DNA of 64,000 bases. Origin: JAALLB01 sp017643495 (lineage in GTDB: Bacteria; Pseudomonadota; Alphaproteobacteria; Rhizobiales; Rhizobiaceae). The position numbers and the translations under genes are program-made. Below are positions 52,124-60,942 of the stretch, in pieces. Under the pieces are notes generated by a model. It saw only the letters and a list, made by a program, of their open reading frames with translations. It searched no databases and had not been told where the DNA came from. Location of the stretch: the NCBI GenBank assembly GCA_965216105.1, contig OZ244147.1:124001-188000 (forward strand). The letters run 5' to 3'. Position 1 is the stretch's first letter. The number at the start of each line of letters is the position of its first letter.

Positions 52124-54778
52124 TTATATGGTTTCGTTTGGATCCGGCACAAGGATTTCACGTTTTCCGGCATGATTGGCGGCAGAGATAAGCCCCTCTT
52201 CCTCCATCCGTTCAATCAGTGATGCAGCCCTGTTGTATCCGATGGACAAACGTCGCTGAATATAACTGGTTGAAACCTTTCTGTCTGACAGAACGATGGC
52301 AACGGCCTGATCGTAAATGTCATTTGAATCAGCCAATCCGCCACCACCTTCAGTGCCCGCAGCTGTTTGTCCGGCGGTTTCCTCATCTTCCTCGGTAACG
52401 GAATCAAGGTATTGCGGTATGCCCTGGGTTTTCAGATGATTCACGACCTGATCCACTTCGTCATCTCCGACAAACGGACCGTGGACACGCTGAATGCGAC
52501 CGCCACCAGCCATGTAAAGCATGTCGCCCATGCCGAGCAGCTGCTCGGCGCCTTGTTCGCCAAGGATCGTGCGCGAATCGATCTTTGAAGTCACTTGGAA
52601 GGATATCCTTGTCGGGAAATTTGCCTTGATCGTGCCGGTAATGACATCGACAGACGGACGCTGCGTTGCCATGATGACGTGAATACCGGCCGCCCGTGCC
52701 ATTTGTGCCAGCCGCTGGACCGTTCCTTCAATATCCTTGCCGGCGACCATCATCAGATCGGCCATCTCGTCAATTATCACGACGATGTACGGCATTGGTT
52801 CAAGCTCAAGATGCTCGGTCTCGTAGATTGCCTCACCCGTATCCTGGTCATAGCCAGTCTGGATGGTCCGGCTTATGGTTTCCTTTTTACGGCCAGCTTC
52901 GGCAACCCGGTTGTTGAAACCGTCAATGTTGCGGACGCCGATCTTGGACATTTTCTTGTACCGGTCTTCCATCTCCCGAACGGTCCATTTCAGTGCAACA
53001 ACAGCTTTCTTTGGATCGGTTACAACTGGTGTTAGAAGATGGGGGATTCCGTCATAGATGGACAATTCCAGCATTTTCGGGTCGATCATGATCATTTTCA
53101 CCTTGTCGGGACCAAACCGGTACAAGATTGAAAGAATCATGGTGTTGATGGCAACGGACTTGCCCGAGCCGGTGGTACCGGCAACAAGAAGGTGTGGCAT
53201 CTTTGCAAGGTCGGCAATGGTCGGTTCGCCGCCAATGGTCTTGCCGAGTATGAGCGGCAGTTTTGCCTTGGACTTTTCGTAGGTCTCACTTGCCAGTATT
53301 TCCCGCAGATACACGGTTTCACGGTTCGCATTCGGCAACTCGATTCCGATTGCGTTGCGACCGGGAACAACAGCCACGCGTGCGGCAATCGCACTCATCG
53401 AGCGGGCAATGTCATCCGCAAGGCCAATGACCCGCGAGGATTTAATGCCGGGAGCAGGCTCGAGTTCGTAAAGCGTTACAACCGGGCCTGGGTGAACCTT
53501 GATGATCTCACCCTTGACGCCAAAGTCTTCAAGAACACCTTCAAGCAATCTTGCATTCTGTTCCAGTGCTTCTTCCGTCAACTGCTTGCCGGTTGCCCTT
53601 GCCGGCACATTCTGCAGCATGTGCAATCCAGGAAGTTCGAAATCATCCGAATCAATCAGTGATGGCTGGGATTCGCGTACAACCCGACCGGATTGTTTCG
53701 GAGGCGGCGCCATTTGCTGAACCCGTGTATCAGCTGCCGGGGGCGGCGTCATTTCTTGCGGGTTTGCTGTTGGCGGAGGAGATTGTGGTGCCCAGTCATC
53801 GTCCGGTTCAGCGCGGTTGTCATGGCTGGTATATACGTTTTCACCGTAGGCAGGATTGTGAAGCTGCTCGGCACGGTAAGCCGGTTGTGCTTCGGGACTA
53901 TCCGGATCTGCCATATGAGGTTCTGCAGTAGGCCGGGTGAAATCTTCCAATCCGTCATCGGGTATGCGGGTGAGGGCTTCCCGAAGATTCTGTATCTTTC
54001 CGAATGCAGCTGCAACCAGACCCGGGCGATATCCTTCAGGTGTTGAAGAGGCAGCAAAATCGGCCTCCTGCTGGCGGGCACGACGGGCGTGGTAACGCAT
54101 GCGAAGGCTGAAATAGTAATGACTGAGGGCACCCAGCAACCAATTGGGTTCGTCTACATCCTCATCTGCGAGTTCGTCTGCAATATCATCATCAATCGTC
54201 AGATCCGGATTTCTGTCACCGGCAAGCAAGGCAGCGGCCTTCAGGTTGAACCAGATGGCAAGGCAGGCAAAAACCGTTGCGTACAAGGCTGCAGACCATC
54301 CTGAAACCGGACCGGTCAGCAGTGCAGGGAGCTTTAGTGTGAAATCTCCAACGACACCACCCAGAGCGACCGGAATTGGCCAGTCCTGTGGTGTTGGCAG
54401 GCAGGAAAACGTTGCTGCTGTTGCCACTATGGATAACAACCAGAAAACCAGTCTGGACTTGAGAGGTGGCAAGGGGCGCTGAAGCAGGTTTGTCCATCCC
54501 CACAGGGCAGGAGCCACCAGTGCAACGGCAGATGCCAATCCGAGAAACTGCATGGCCATGTCTGCAAAAACGGCGCCGGGATAACCCAGCATGTTGGAAA
54601 TTGCACCACCGCTTGCATAGGAAAGGCTAGGGTCCGACACAGTCCATGTAGAGAGACTGGCAAATGCCATGCCAACCAGTGCAAGCAGGCCAAGCCCGGT
54701 CAGCACTGAAAACTGGCTGCCAATTCCCTCTCGCACGGTTGGGTTGAGGCGTTGTGGTTCGATATCAGAGATTTGCAT
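52124..54778 (-). CDS. ftsK: DNA translocase FtsK
   Basis: 884 residues. Four N-terminal membrane segments anchor it at the division septum. A low-complexity Pro/Ala/Gln-rich linker (about 250-400) precedes the motor: Walker A GTTGSGKSVAIN near 533, Walker B VVIIDEMADLM near 665, and the C-terminal gamma DNA-binding domain (IQRRLSIGYNRAASLIERM). It clears and aligns the terminus region for dif resolution by XerCD. A perfect CtrA site and a GANTC site lie about 75-105 bases upstream. Confidence 0.97.
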   Translation of the reverse strand: MQISDIEPQRLNPTVREGIGSQFSVLTGLGLLALVGMAFASLSTWTVSDPSLSYASGGAISNMLGYPGAVFADMAMQFLGLASAVALVAPALWGWTNLLQRPLPPLKSRLVFWLLSIVATAATFSCLPTPQDWPIPVALGGVVGDFTLKLPALLTGPVSGWSAALYATVFACLAIWFNLKAAALLAGDRNPDLTIDDDIADELADEDVDEPNWLLGALSHYYFSLRMRYHARRARQQEADFAASSTPEGYRPGLVAAAFGKIQNLREALTRIPDDGLEDFTRPTAEPHMADPDSPEAQPAYRAEQLHNPAYGENVYTSHDNRAEPDDDWAPQSPPPTANPQEMTPPPAADTRVQQMAPPPKQSGRVVRESQPSLIDSDDFELPGLHMLQNVPARATGKQLTEEALEQNARLLEGVLEDFGVKGEIIKVHPGPVVTLYELEPAPGIKSSRVIGLADDIARSMSAIAARVAVVPGRNAIGIELPNANRETVYLREILASETYEKSKAKLPLILGKTIGGEPTIADLAKMPHLLVAGTTGSGKSVAINTMILSILYRFGPDKVKMIMIDPKMLELSIYDGIPHLLTPVVTDPKKAVVALKWTVREMEDRYKKMSKIGVRNIDGFNNRVAEAGRKKETISRTIQTGYDQDTGEAIYETEHLELEPMPYIVVIIDEMADLMMVAGKDIEGTVQRLAQMARAAGIHVIMATQRPSVDVITGTIKANFPTRISFQVTSKIDSRTILGEQGAEQLLGMGDMLYMAGGGRIQRVHGPFVGDDEVDQVVNHLKTQGIPQYLDSVTEEDEETAGQTAAGTEGGGGLADSNDIYDQAVAIVLSDRKVSTSYIQRRLSIGYNRAASLIERMEEEGLISAANHAGKREILVPDPNETI

Positions 54779-54850
54779 CCGTCACTCCAGACATGCTCCT
54801 GCAACCGCCATCCGAATAATTGGCGGCAGGTGGTCATTATGCTTGTCTGT

Positions 54851-54855
54851 GAATC
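54851..54855. promoter_or_regulatory. GANTC (CcrM) site upstream of ftsK
   Basis: gaatc, a match to the alphaproteobacterial cell-cycle methylation site, 73 bases from the ftsK start and next to the CtrA box. Confidence 0.45.
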
Positions 54856-54868
54856 TAGGACGTGAAGG

Positions 54869-54883
54869 TTAATTGGCTGTTAA
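54869..54883. promoter_or_regulatory. CtrA box upstream of ftsK
   Basis: ttaa-ttggctg-ttaa: exact TTAA-N7-TTAA, about 91-105 bases upstream of ftsK. Suggests cell-cycle control of the translocase by CtrA. Confidence 0.65.
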
Positions 54884-54916
54884 CTATGACAACCAGACTG
54901 AATTAGCAGACCCCCG

Positions 54917-55810
54917 TCAACCGCCGGATACACCGGTTTTCACGTATTCACCATCGCGTTCGCGAATAAGTCCTTCCTGGGCAACCGATGCAACGAGTTG
55001 GCCATCCCTCGTATAGATGCTTCCCCGGGTAAATCCCCTTGCTCCGGAAGTATTCGGACTGTCCTGGCTGTAAAGGTGCCATTCTTCCATGTTCATGGGA
55101 CGGTGGAACCACATGGAGTGATCCAGGCTTGCGACCTGGAGTTTGGGATCAAAAACAGCCCGGCCATGTACAAAAAGGGAGGTGTCAAGCAGGGTCATGT
55201 CTGATGCGTAAGCAAGAACGGCCTGCTGGACAGCAGGGTCAGCGGGCAATTTGCCGGTTGCCCGGAACCAGACATTTTGCTCGGGATCGAGCTTTTTGTC
55301 CGAGATGTAGTGGTCCAGGGTAATCGGCCGCAATTCGATAGGCCTTGCCCGTTCCCAATAGCGGCGAACCCCTTCCGGAGCACGATCAATGAACTGGTCG
55401 GCAAGCTGTTTTTCACTTGGCAGGTCTTCGGGCGCTGCCACTTGTGGCATTTCAAGAAAGTGCTCAAGCCCTGGCTCAACCACCTGAAAGGAAGCAGACA
55501 TCGAGAAAATTGCCTTGCCATGCTGAATTGCAACCACTCGCCTTGTGGTGAAGCTCCTGCCATCGCGGATTCTGTCCACTTCATAGAGGATTGGAACAGA
55601 AGGATCTCCGGGCCGCATGAAATACCCGTGAAGGGAGTGAACCACCCGTTCTTCGTCAACGGTTCGCTGGGCGGCAACAAGTGCCTGCCCGATGACCTGT
55701 CCGCCAAACACACGCTGCCATCCTACATCGGGGCTTTCGCCACGATAGATGTTCTGTTCTATGCGCTCCAGATCAAGTATGTCGAGAAGTGTTGCTACCG
55801 CATCGGACAT
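54917..55810 (-). CDS. tesB: Acyl-CoA thioesterase II
   Basis: 297-residue double-hotdog thioesterase that hydrolyses medium- to long-chain acyl-CoA. Signatures: YRGESPDVGWQRVFGGQVIGQAL-type N-terminus (residues about 22-44) and the C-terminal VASLDHSMWFHRP with the catalytic Asp. Common in alphaproteobacteria and often beside a Ubi hydroxylase, as here. Confidence 0.93.
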   Translation of the reverse strand: MSDAVATLLDILDLERIEQNIYRGESPDVGWQRVFGGQVIGQALVAAQRTVDEERVVHSLHGYFMRPGDPSVPILYEVDRIRDGRSFTTRRVVAIQHGKAIFSMSASFQVVEPGLEHFLEMPQVAAPEDLPSEKQLADQFIDRAPEGVRRYWERARPIELRPITLDHYISDKKLDPEQNVWFRATGKLPADPAVQQAVLAYASDMTLLDTSLFVHGRAVFDPKLQVASLDHSMWFHRPMNMEEWHLYSQDSPNTSGARGFTRGSIYTRDGQLVASVAQEGLIRERDGEYVKTGVSGG

Positions 55811-55957
55811 CAGGTCCAGTCTCCTTTAAACAATGGTTGCCTGCTAGGGCATGGCCGTGTCATTTAATGGCCGATAATCGAATGTGAGACAACATGGCTC
55901 TGGAAGTTTTGTCATTGCCCCTCCATGTATATGATAGCGAAACGGAGGAAAGAGACC

Positions 55958-57205
55958 ATGGCCAAAAAACCTAGCCCGCCCCTTCCTGACCCTGTCGATG
56001 TTCTTGTGGCGGGTGGTGGATATGTGGGTTTGTCATGCGCTGTGGCAATCAGGCATTCTGCTCCCCACCTTCGTGTTGCAGTCATGGATCCTGCGCCTGA
56101 TGAGAATATCGAGAAGGATGAGCGGGCTTCGGCAATCGCAGCTGATGCAAGCCGCATGCTTGACCAGTTGGGACTCTGGCAAGAACTGGTGGCTGACGGG
56201 CAGCCGATCAGTGAAATGATCGTCACTGACAGCAGGACAGACGATATCACGCGACCGGTATTCCTGACATTTGCCAATGACCGAGAAGACGGAGAAGCGC
56301 CCTTTGCCCACATGATTGAAAACCGCTCGCTGGTAAAGGCGCTGCGGGCGAAGGCTGACAGGGACGGCGTTATACGCATTTCCGGTGACGGCGTTACCGG
56401 GTTTGAGGATACAGGTGCGGCCATGAAAGTCAGCACTTTGTCAGGCAATGTCATTGATACCCGCCTGCTTGTCGCTTGCGATGGCGTTCGTTCTCGATTG
56501 CGCGACCTTGCCGGGATAAAGACGGTTCACTGGCCTTATGACCAGAAAGGCATTGTCTGTACCGTAGAACATGAACGTCCGCACGAGGGACGTGCGGAAG
56601 AGCATTTCCTGCCAGCCGGACCCTTCGCCATCCTGCCCCTGAAAGGCAACCGTTCTTCGCTTGTCTGGACTGAAAGGAGCCGGGATGCGGACCGCCTTCT
56701 CGCCCAAGACGAGATGGTGTTTGAAATGGAGCTTGAGCAAAGGTTCGGCCACAAGCTTGGCGCTGTATCCGTGATCAGCAAGGTGCAGGCATTTCCACTT
56801 GGGCTGAGACTGGCGCGGGATTTTGTAAAACCAAGATTTGCCCTGGCTGGTGACGCGGCTCATGGCATCCATCCGATAGCCGGACAGGGCCTAAATCTCG
56901 GGTTCAAGGATGCGGCCGCACTTGCCGAAACCATTGTCGAGGCCGATCGGCTGGGAGAGGATTTCGGCAGTATTGATGTTCTTGAGCGCTACCAGATGTG
57001 GCGCCGTTTTGACACCGTGCAAATGGGTGTGATGACAGACGTATTGAACCGGCTGTTTTCAAACGACAACCCGCTGCTGCGGGGTTTGCGTGATGTAGGG
57101 CTCGGCATGGTGGACCGGATGCCATTCATGAAGCGTTATTTCATTGACCAAGCTTCAGGCAAAAACAATACCTCCCCCAAACTCCTTCGCGGTGAAGCCA
57201 TCTGA
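55958..57205 (+). CDS. UbiH/UbiF/COQ6-type FAD monooxygenase (ubiquinone biosynthesis)
   Basis: 415 residues from the ATG at 55958, which has GGAGG 9 bases upstream. FAD motifs: VLVAGGGYVGLSCAVA at the N-terminus, the DG motif VACDGVRSRLRDLA, and GDAAHGIHPIAGQGLNLGFKD with the second FAD contact. Hydroxylates the ubiquinone ring, position unresolved among UbiH/UbiF/UbiI/UbiL. It diverges from tesB. The minus-strand Trm112-like gene ends 51 bases beyond its stop. Confidence 0.88.
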   Translation: MAKKPSPPLPDPVDVLVAGGGYVGLSCAVAIRHSAPHLRVAVMDPAPDENIEKDERASAIAADASRMLDQLGLWQELVADGQPISEMIVTDSRTDDITRPVFLTFANDREDGEAPFAHMIENRSLVKALRAKADRDGVIRISGDGVTGFEDTGAAMKVSTLSGNVIDTRLLVACDGVRSRLRDLAGIKTVHWPYDQKGIVCTVEHERPHEGRAEEHFLPAGPFAILPLKGNRSSLVWTERSRDADRLLAQDEMVFEMELEQRFGHKLGAVSVISKVQAFPLGLRLARDFVKPRFALAGDAAHGIHPIAGQGLNLGFKDAAALAETIVEADRLGEDFGSIDVLERYQMWRRFDTVQMGVMTDVLNRLFSNDNPLLRGLRDVGLGMVDRMPFMKRYFIDQASGKNNTSPKLLRGEAI

Positions 57206-57256
57206 CAATCGGGACAATGATACCGGACAAAGTTTCCGGAGAATCAATATCTGCGC

Positions 57257-57451
57257 CTATTTGAGTTCGGTAATTTCCTGCTCATCAAGTTCCCTGGCTT
57301 CGGAAACAATCATGACAGGTATGCCGTCCCGCACCGGGTAGGCCAGTCTTGCCTGTTTTGATACCAGTTCCGCGTTTTCCTCGTCATAGACGAGCCTCCC
57401 CCGGGTCAGGGGACAGGAAAGCAAGTCGAGCAGTTTTGGATCAGGGGTCAT
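57257..57451 (-). CDS. Trm112-like zinc-ribbon-type small protein (UPF0434/YcaR)
   Basis: 64 residues. LLDLLSCPLTRGRLVYD and LAYPVRDGIPVMIVSEAREL are the two signatures of the bacterial Trm112/YcaR family. It partners methyltransferases in eukaryotes and some bacteria; its bacterial partner here is unknown. Immediately downstream of, and likely co-transcribed with, the LON-domain gene (21-bp gap). Confidence 0.9.
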   Translation of the reverse strand: MTPDPKLLDLLSCPLTRGRLVYDEENAELVSKQARLAYPVRDGIPVMIVSEARELDEQEITELK

Positions 57452-57472
57452 GGTGTCAATTGGTCCGGGGCC

Positions 57473-58147
57473 TCAATTCATGCGTCCGGGGGTGCTGTCC
57501 GGGCAACCCGTCATGTGGAACTCTGAAATCGCAACCAGTTTTTCGGCCCGTTCCCGCAAGTCGCGCGCTTCGAGCAATGCCTGTTTTTCGGCCGGATCAT
57601 AGGGGCTCATCATGCATAGCGCATTTACCAGGGTACGGTCATCGGCCTCCATGACCATGCTCCAGTCCGCATCAATATTATTGGCAGAAAGGTATTTGCG
57701 GAACGCGGCAATTACCGCATCGCGATCAATGGCTTCTTCTTGCGGCTGCGGACGGAGGTCTTCTTCGAAAGGTTCTATTCTGCATTGCCTGTACGTACTG
57801 TCGACGATCATTTCTTCGGTCATGGAAAAACGGCATATACCGGCGAGATTGATCAGATATCTGCCATCACCGGTTTCCTGAAATGCAGTCATTCTGCCAA
57901 GACAGCCAACCTCACAGAGCATGGGCGTTACATCGTCATGCAGCATTCGGCCCTTGAGGCAGGGCTGGATCATGCCAATGAGGCGTTCTCCGGCAATGGC
58001 GTCCTCAATCATGTCAAGGTAACGGGGTTCGAAAATGTTGAGTGGCATGTGGCCACCCGGCAGCAGCAACGCTCCGGTAAGCGGAAAAACAGGAATTGTC
58101 TCCGATATGTCGGATGCCTGTCTGTACTGCCTGTTTCCTGCTTTCAT
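57473..58147 (-). CDS. LON N-terminal-domain (substrate-binding) protein
   Basis: 224 residues from the ATG at 58147; the frame is open to 58219 but the earlier residues are unlike the family. The LON-N fold is recognised by IPVFPLTGALLLPGGHMPLNIFEPRYL and IGMIQP. There is no ATPase or protease domain, so it is a stand-alone substrate-binding-type protein, common in alphaproteobacteria. Likely operon with Trm112 and downstream of the thioredoxin-TPR gene. Confidence 0.9.
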   Translation of the reverse strand: MKAGNRQYRQASDISETIPVFPLTGALLLPGGHMPLNIFEPRYLDMIEDAIAGERLIGMIQPCLKGRMLHDDVTPMLCEVGCLGRMTAFQETGDGRYLINLAGICRFSMTEEMIVDSTYRQCRIEPFEEDLRPQPQEEAIDRDAVIAAFRKYLSANNIDADWSMVMEADDRTLVNALCMMSPYDPAEKQALLEARDLRERAEKLVAISEFHMTGCPDSTPGRMN

Positions 58148-58276
58148 GACTAACCTCACCACACAAGCCTGACATGGTGCCTTTGTCCGGATTCTCAATA
58201 GTGTACACGAAATTGCCACAGGCCCGGCAAACTCGTCATACTTGCCAGACCCCGGTTTGAAATCCCGGTCAAAATA

Positions 58277-59275
58277 TCAGGAAAACAGCATGGAGGAGAG
58301 TTTGCGCCGTGCTGTTACTGTAGCTTCGTCAGTCATGCCCCAGGCCTCGAAAAACTGAAGAAGCTGTACGCGGGCTGCGTCGTCGTTCCAGCCGGGTTGG
58401 CGGCGGATTATTTCAAGCAGGTGATCGGCGGCTTCCTCACGACGGTTGGCGGCATTGAGTGCAACCGCCAGTTCCAGACGCCTGTCATGATCTTGTGGTG
58501 CTGCTTCGACGGCCTGTTCAAGTTCGGAAGTGTCACCAAGTGCTTCTGCCTGCTCTGCCAGTTCCATCGCTGTTTGCAGACCGGAAATCTCTGCATCCTG
58601 CAGTTGGTTTTCATCAAGGCCAGCCAGAACGCCTTTCACACCTTCCATGTTTCCCTGCTCAAGGTAAATCCGGCCAATTCCGGCCCTTGCCTTGAGGTTT
58701 TGCGGCTCAACGGAGAGTATCTGGCCGTAAATCTGGCTTGCTTCCGCTGCATGTCCCGCTTCTGCCAGTTCTGCAGCCTTCTCAAGCATCAGGTCAATTT
58801 GGGACGGCTCATCATTGTTACCGGCGATGCGGGCAATGAACTCGCGAATCTCGCCTTCTGCCTTGGCGCCCATGAAGCCGTCGACAGGCTTGCCGTTCAC
58901 AAAGGCAAACACTGCCGGAATCGATTGTACTCCCATCTGGCCGGCAACTTCCGGATGTTCGTCAATGTTCATTTTGACCAGCTTGACCTTGCCGCGGGTT
59001 GCGGCAACCGCGGCTTCAAGTGCCGGTGCAAGCTGTTTGCATGGACCACACCAGGGCGCCCAGAAATCGACCAGGACGGGGGTTTCAGCAGAAGCCTGTA
59101 CAACTTCCGTCATGAATTCCGCAGTCGTGATATCCTTTACCGGAGCGGGAGAACCTTGCGGAGAAGCCATACCGGCTTGTGCGGTACCCTGATTCTGGCC
59201 GCCAAAGGTTACATTTGCAGATTGTCCGCCGCCATAGCCCGAGCCCGGGCCAAAACCGTAATCGTCGTTACTCAT
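58277..59275 (-). CDS. Thioredoxin-TPR fusion, CnoX-like co-chaperone
   Basis: 332 residues. A Gly/Gln-rich tail (1-40), a thioredoxin domain (about 45-150) with active site WCGPC at 75-79, then a tetratricopeptide region (about 160-325). E. coli CnoX (YbbN) has this architecture and protects proteins from oxidation and transfers them to GroEL; its active site is SXXC, while this one keeps both cysteines and could be redox-active. The gene overlaps the proX-like gene by 4 bases. Confidence 0.88.
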   Translation of the reverse strand: MSNDDYGFGPGSGYGGGQSANVTFGGQNQGTAQAGMASPQGSPAPVKDITTAEFMTEVVQASAETPVLVDFWAPWCGPCKQLAPALEAAVAATRGKVKLVKMNIDEHPEVAGQMGVQSIPAVFAFVNGKPVDGFMGAKAEGEIREFIARIAGNNDEPSQIDLMLEKAAELAEAGHAAEASQIYGQILSVEPQNLKARAGIGRIYLEQGNMEGVKGVLAGLDENQLQDAEISGLQTAMELAEQAEALGDTSELEQAVEAAPQDHDRRLELAVALNAANRREEAADHLLEIIRRQPGWNDDAARVQLLQFFEAWGMTDEATVTARRKLSSMLFS

Positions 59276-59787
59276 GCATCTTGCTCCGTTTGTGAAACCT
59301 GGATGATTGCGGGGGGATGCCCTACCTGTTCCAGGAAATCCAGCAGGTTTTCACGAGAGATGGTGGTTGTCATCTCGTTCGTCAATGGATGGCAGTTGAT
59401 GAGCTCATATCGCAGCAAGGCTTCGTCGATGACAACCTTCACCCTGTTGTCCTTGTCATTGACCGGGGCAAATGCAGTGACCGATCCCGGCTTGACACCG
59501 AGCAGTTCCATGAGATCTTCAGGCTTTCCGAACGATACCCGCCCTTTCGCACCAATGAGACCATGAACAGAGTTGAGTTTGATTGACGCAACACCTTCGG
59601 CAACAATCAGGAAATAGTTGCCCTTTTTGTCCTTGAGAAACAGGTTCTTTGTGTGCCCGCCCGGAATTTCCTGCTTTATCTTGGCCGATTCCTCAACGGT
59701 GAACACTGCTTCATGCTGATGGGTGGTTGTTTCATATCCAAGCTCGTCAAGCCTGGAAAGGAGTTGATCTGGTGTCAGTGGCATCAT
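59272..59787 (-). CDS. ProX/YbaK-type prolyl-tRNA editing domain protein
   Basis: 171 residues from the ATG at 59787 (GGGA upstream); the frame is open to 59973, but those residues are low-similarity. Domain hallmarks: HEAVFTVEES, GGHTKNLFLKDKKGNYFLIV with the conserved Lys, and GSVTAFAPVND. Stand-alone deacylases of this class (ProXp/YbaK) hydrolyse misacylated tRNA. ProXp-ala-type substrate is likely but not proven. Confidence 0.87.
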   Translation of the reverse strand: MMPLTPDQLLSRLDELGYETTTHQHEAVFTVEESAKIKQEIPGGHTKNLFLKDKKGNYFLIVAEGVASIKLNSVHGLIGAKGRVSFGKPEDLMELLGVKPGSVTAFAPVNDKDNRVKVVIDEALLRYELINCHPLTNEMTTTISRENLLDFLEQVGHPPAIIQVSQTEQDA

Positions 59788-59905
59788 TCGTTCCCGTATC
59801 GTGTCGGGACGGACCCTAAAGTCACCCCTGTTCAAGATCAACTGTCTTGAAAGGGGTGGTTTCGGGCTGCAAGAAGATTCCGGATAGCCACCTGCATTTA
59901 ATGGC

Positions 59906-59934
59906 TTGCAATTCGAAAACTCTTGCGTCATATA
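59906..59934 (+). promoter_or_regulatory. Possible promoter of tRNA-Gly
   Basis: TTGCAA, 17 bases, CATATA; the tRNA gene begins about 50 bases downstream. It lies in the leader region of the divergent proX-like gene. Confidence 0.4.
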
Positions 59935-59986
59935 CGGCTCCTGAAAGCGTATACCCTTTTCGTTTTCACACATATTCGCCAGTTGA

Positions 59987-60061
59987 GCGGGCGTAGCTCA
60001 GGGGTAGAGCATCACCTTGCCAAGGTGAGGGTCGTGAGTTCGAATCTCATCGCCCGCTCCA
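59987..60061 (+). tRNA. tRNA-Gly (anticodon GCC), CCA encoded
   Basis: 75 bases fold as a cloverleaf: acceptor gcgggcg / cgcccgc, D-stem gctc / gagc, anticodon stem tcacc / ggtga with loop ttgccaa (anticodon 60019-60021), T-stem gtgag / ctcat with loop ttcgaat, discriminator T and encoded CCA at 60059-60061. Confidence 0.96.
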
Positions 60062-60108
60062 GTTTTCATGACATTGCTATTTCCGGCTTAGGCTCATTGC
60101 CCACAGCT

Positions 60109-60942
60109 TCAGGATTTCTTGCGGTCATCAACAATGCCCATGCTGGCAGTTGCCCCTTCTCCCAGTTTGACCGATGCAAACGGACCGCCATGGCACATAT
60201 GACCCGGGTCCTGCGGGTCCAGACGTGGTTCCTTTGCAAGTATTTCTTCGGCGAACTGTTCGGCATTGTCTTGCGGGCGGTAACCGAGAAAACTTGCGTT
60301 TGAATTGTCAACGGGCGCCCGGTCATTGTTGGAGACGCCATAGACGATGCTGAACCCGGTGACGGGTGTCTCTATCGCGCGGATGACAAGCTGCACAAGG
60401 TCGTCATAGGACAACCATGATCCCAGTGCCCTGGCATTGGTGACCTGGGCGCAGGACAGGATGCGCATGTGAACGCTCTCAATTCCGCGTTTTTCCCAGT
60501 ACATCCGGCCAAGATCTTCAGCGAAACATTTGGCAAGGCCATAGAAAGTGTCCGGTCTGTGCGGGACGTTTGTGCCGATGAATTCGTTCTTCGGATACAT
60601 TCCAACGGCATGGATCGATGAAGCGTAGACTATCCGCCGTGCGCCATGACGGAAAGCCGCTTCCCAGACATTGTATGCCCCGATGAAATTCGGCCCCAGC
60701 AGTTCTTCAAACGGCCCCTCATCGACGATGGCTCCGAAGTGGACGACCATGTCAGCCCCCTCGATTACTTCCATCATGGCGTCAAGGCTTGCAAGGTCTG
60801 CCCTGATGTAGGTTTCGCCTTCGTACAGCTTGCCGATGTCATCGGCAATGTCGGTAGATACAAGGCTGTCAGCCAGTTTCGACAGGGGTTCACGCAGATA
60901 GGAGCCAAGACGGCCAGCTGCACCGGTGAGGACAAGTTTCAT
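60109..60942 (-). CDS. NAD-dependent epimerase/dehydratase, uronate-dehydrogenase-like
   Basis: 277-residue extended SDR. Rossmann loop GAAGRLG at 7-13, Ser108-Ser109 region (VYASSIH) and the catalytic pair Tyr134-x3-Lys138 (FYGLAKCF). The overall sequence fits uronate dehydrogenases that oxidise galacturonate or glucuronate to aldarolactones, but substrate is inferred. It overlaps the FAD oxidoreductase by one base, so the two form an operon next to tRNA-Gly. Confidence 0.75.
   Translation of the reverse strand: MKLVLTGAAGRLGSYLREPLSKLADSLVSTDIADDIGKLYEGETYIRADLASLDAMMEVIEGADMVVHFGAIVDEGPFEELLGPNFIGAYNVWEAAFRHGARRIVYASSIHAVGMYPKNEFIGTNVPHRPDTFYGLAKCFAEDLGRMYWEKRGIESVHMRILSCAQVTNARALGSWLSYDDLVQLVIRAIETPVTGFSIVYGVSNNDRAPVDNSNASFLGYRPQDNAEQFAEEILAKEPRLDPQDPGHMCHGGPFASVKLGEGATASMGIVDDRKKS

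Noticed and set aside
58397..59566. 389-codon open frame on the plus strand opposite the thioredoxin-TPR gene
   Set aside because: It mirrors the real minus-strand gene's codon pattern, gives a Cys/His-rich sequence unlike any family, and has no ribosome-binding site of note. Treated as an antisense shadow.
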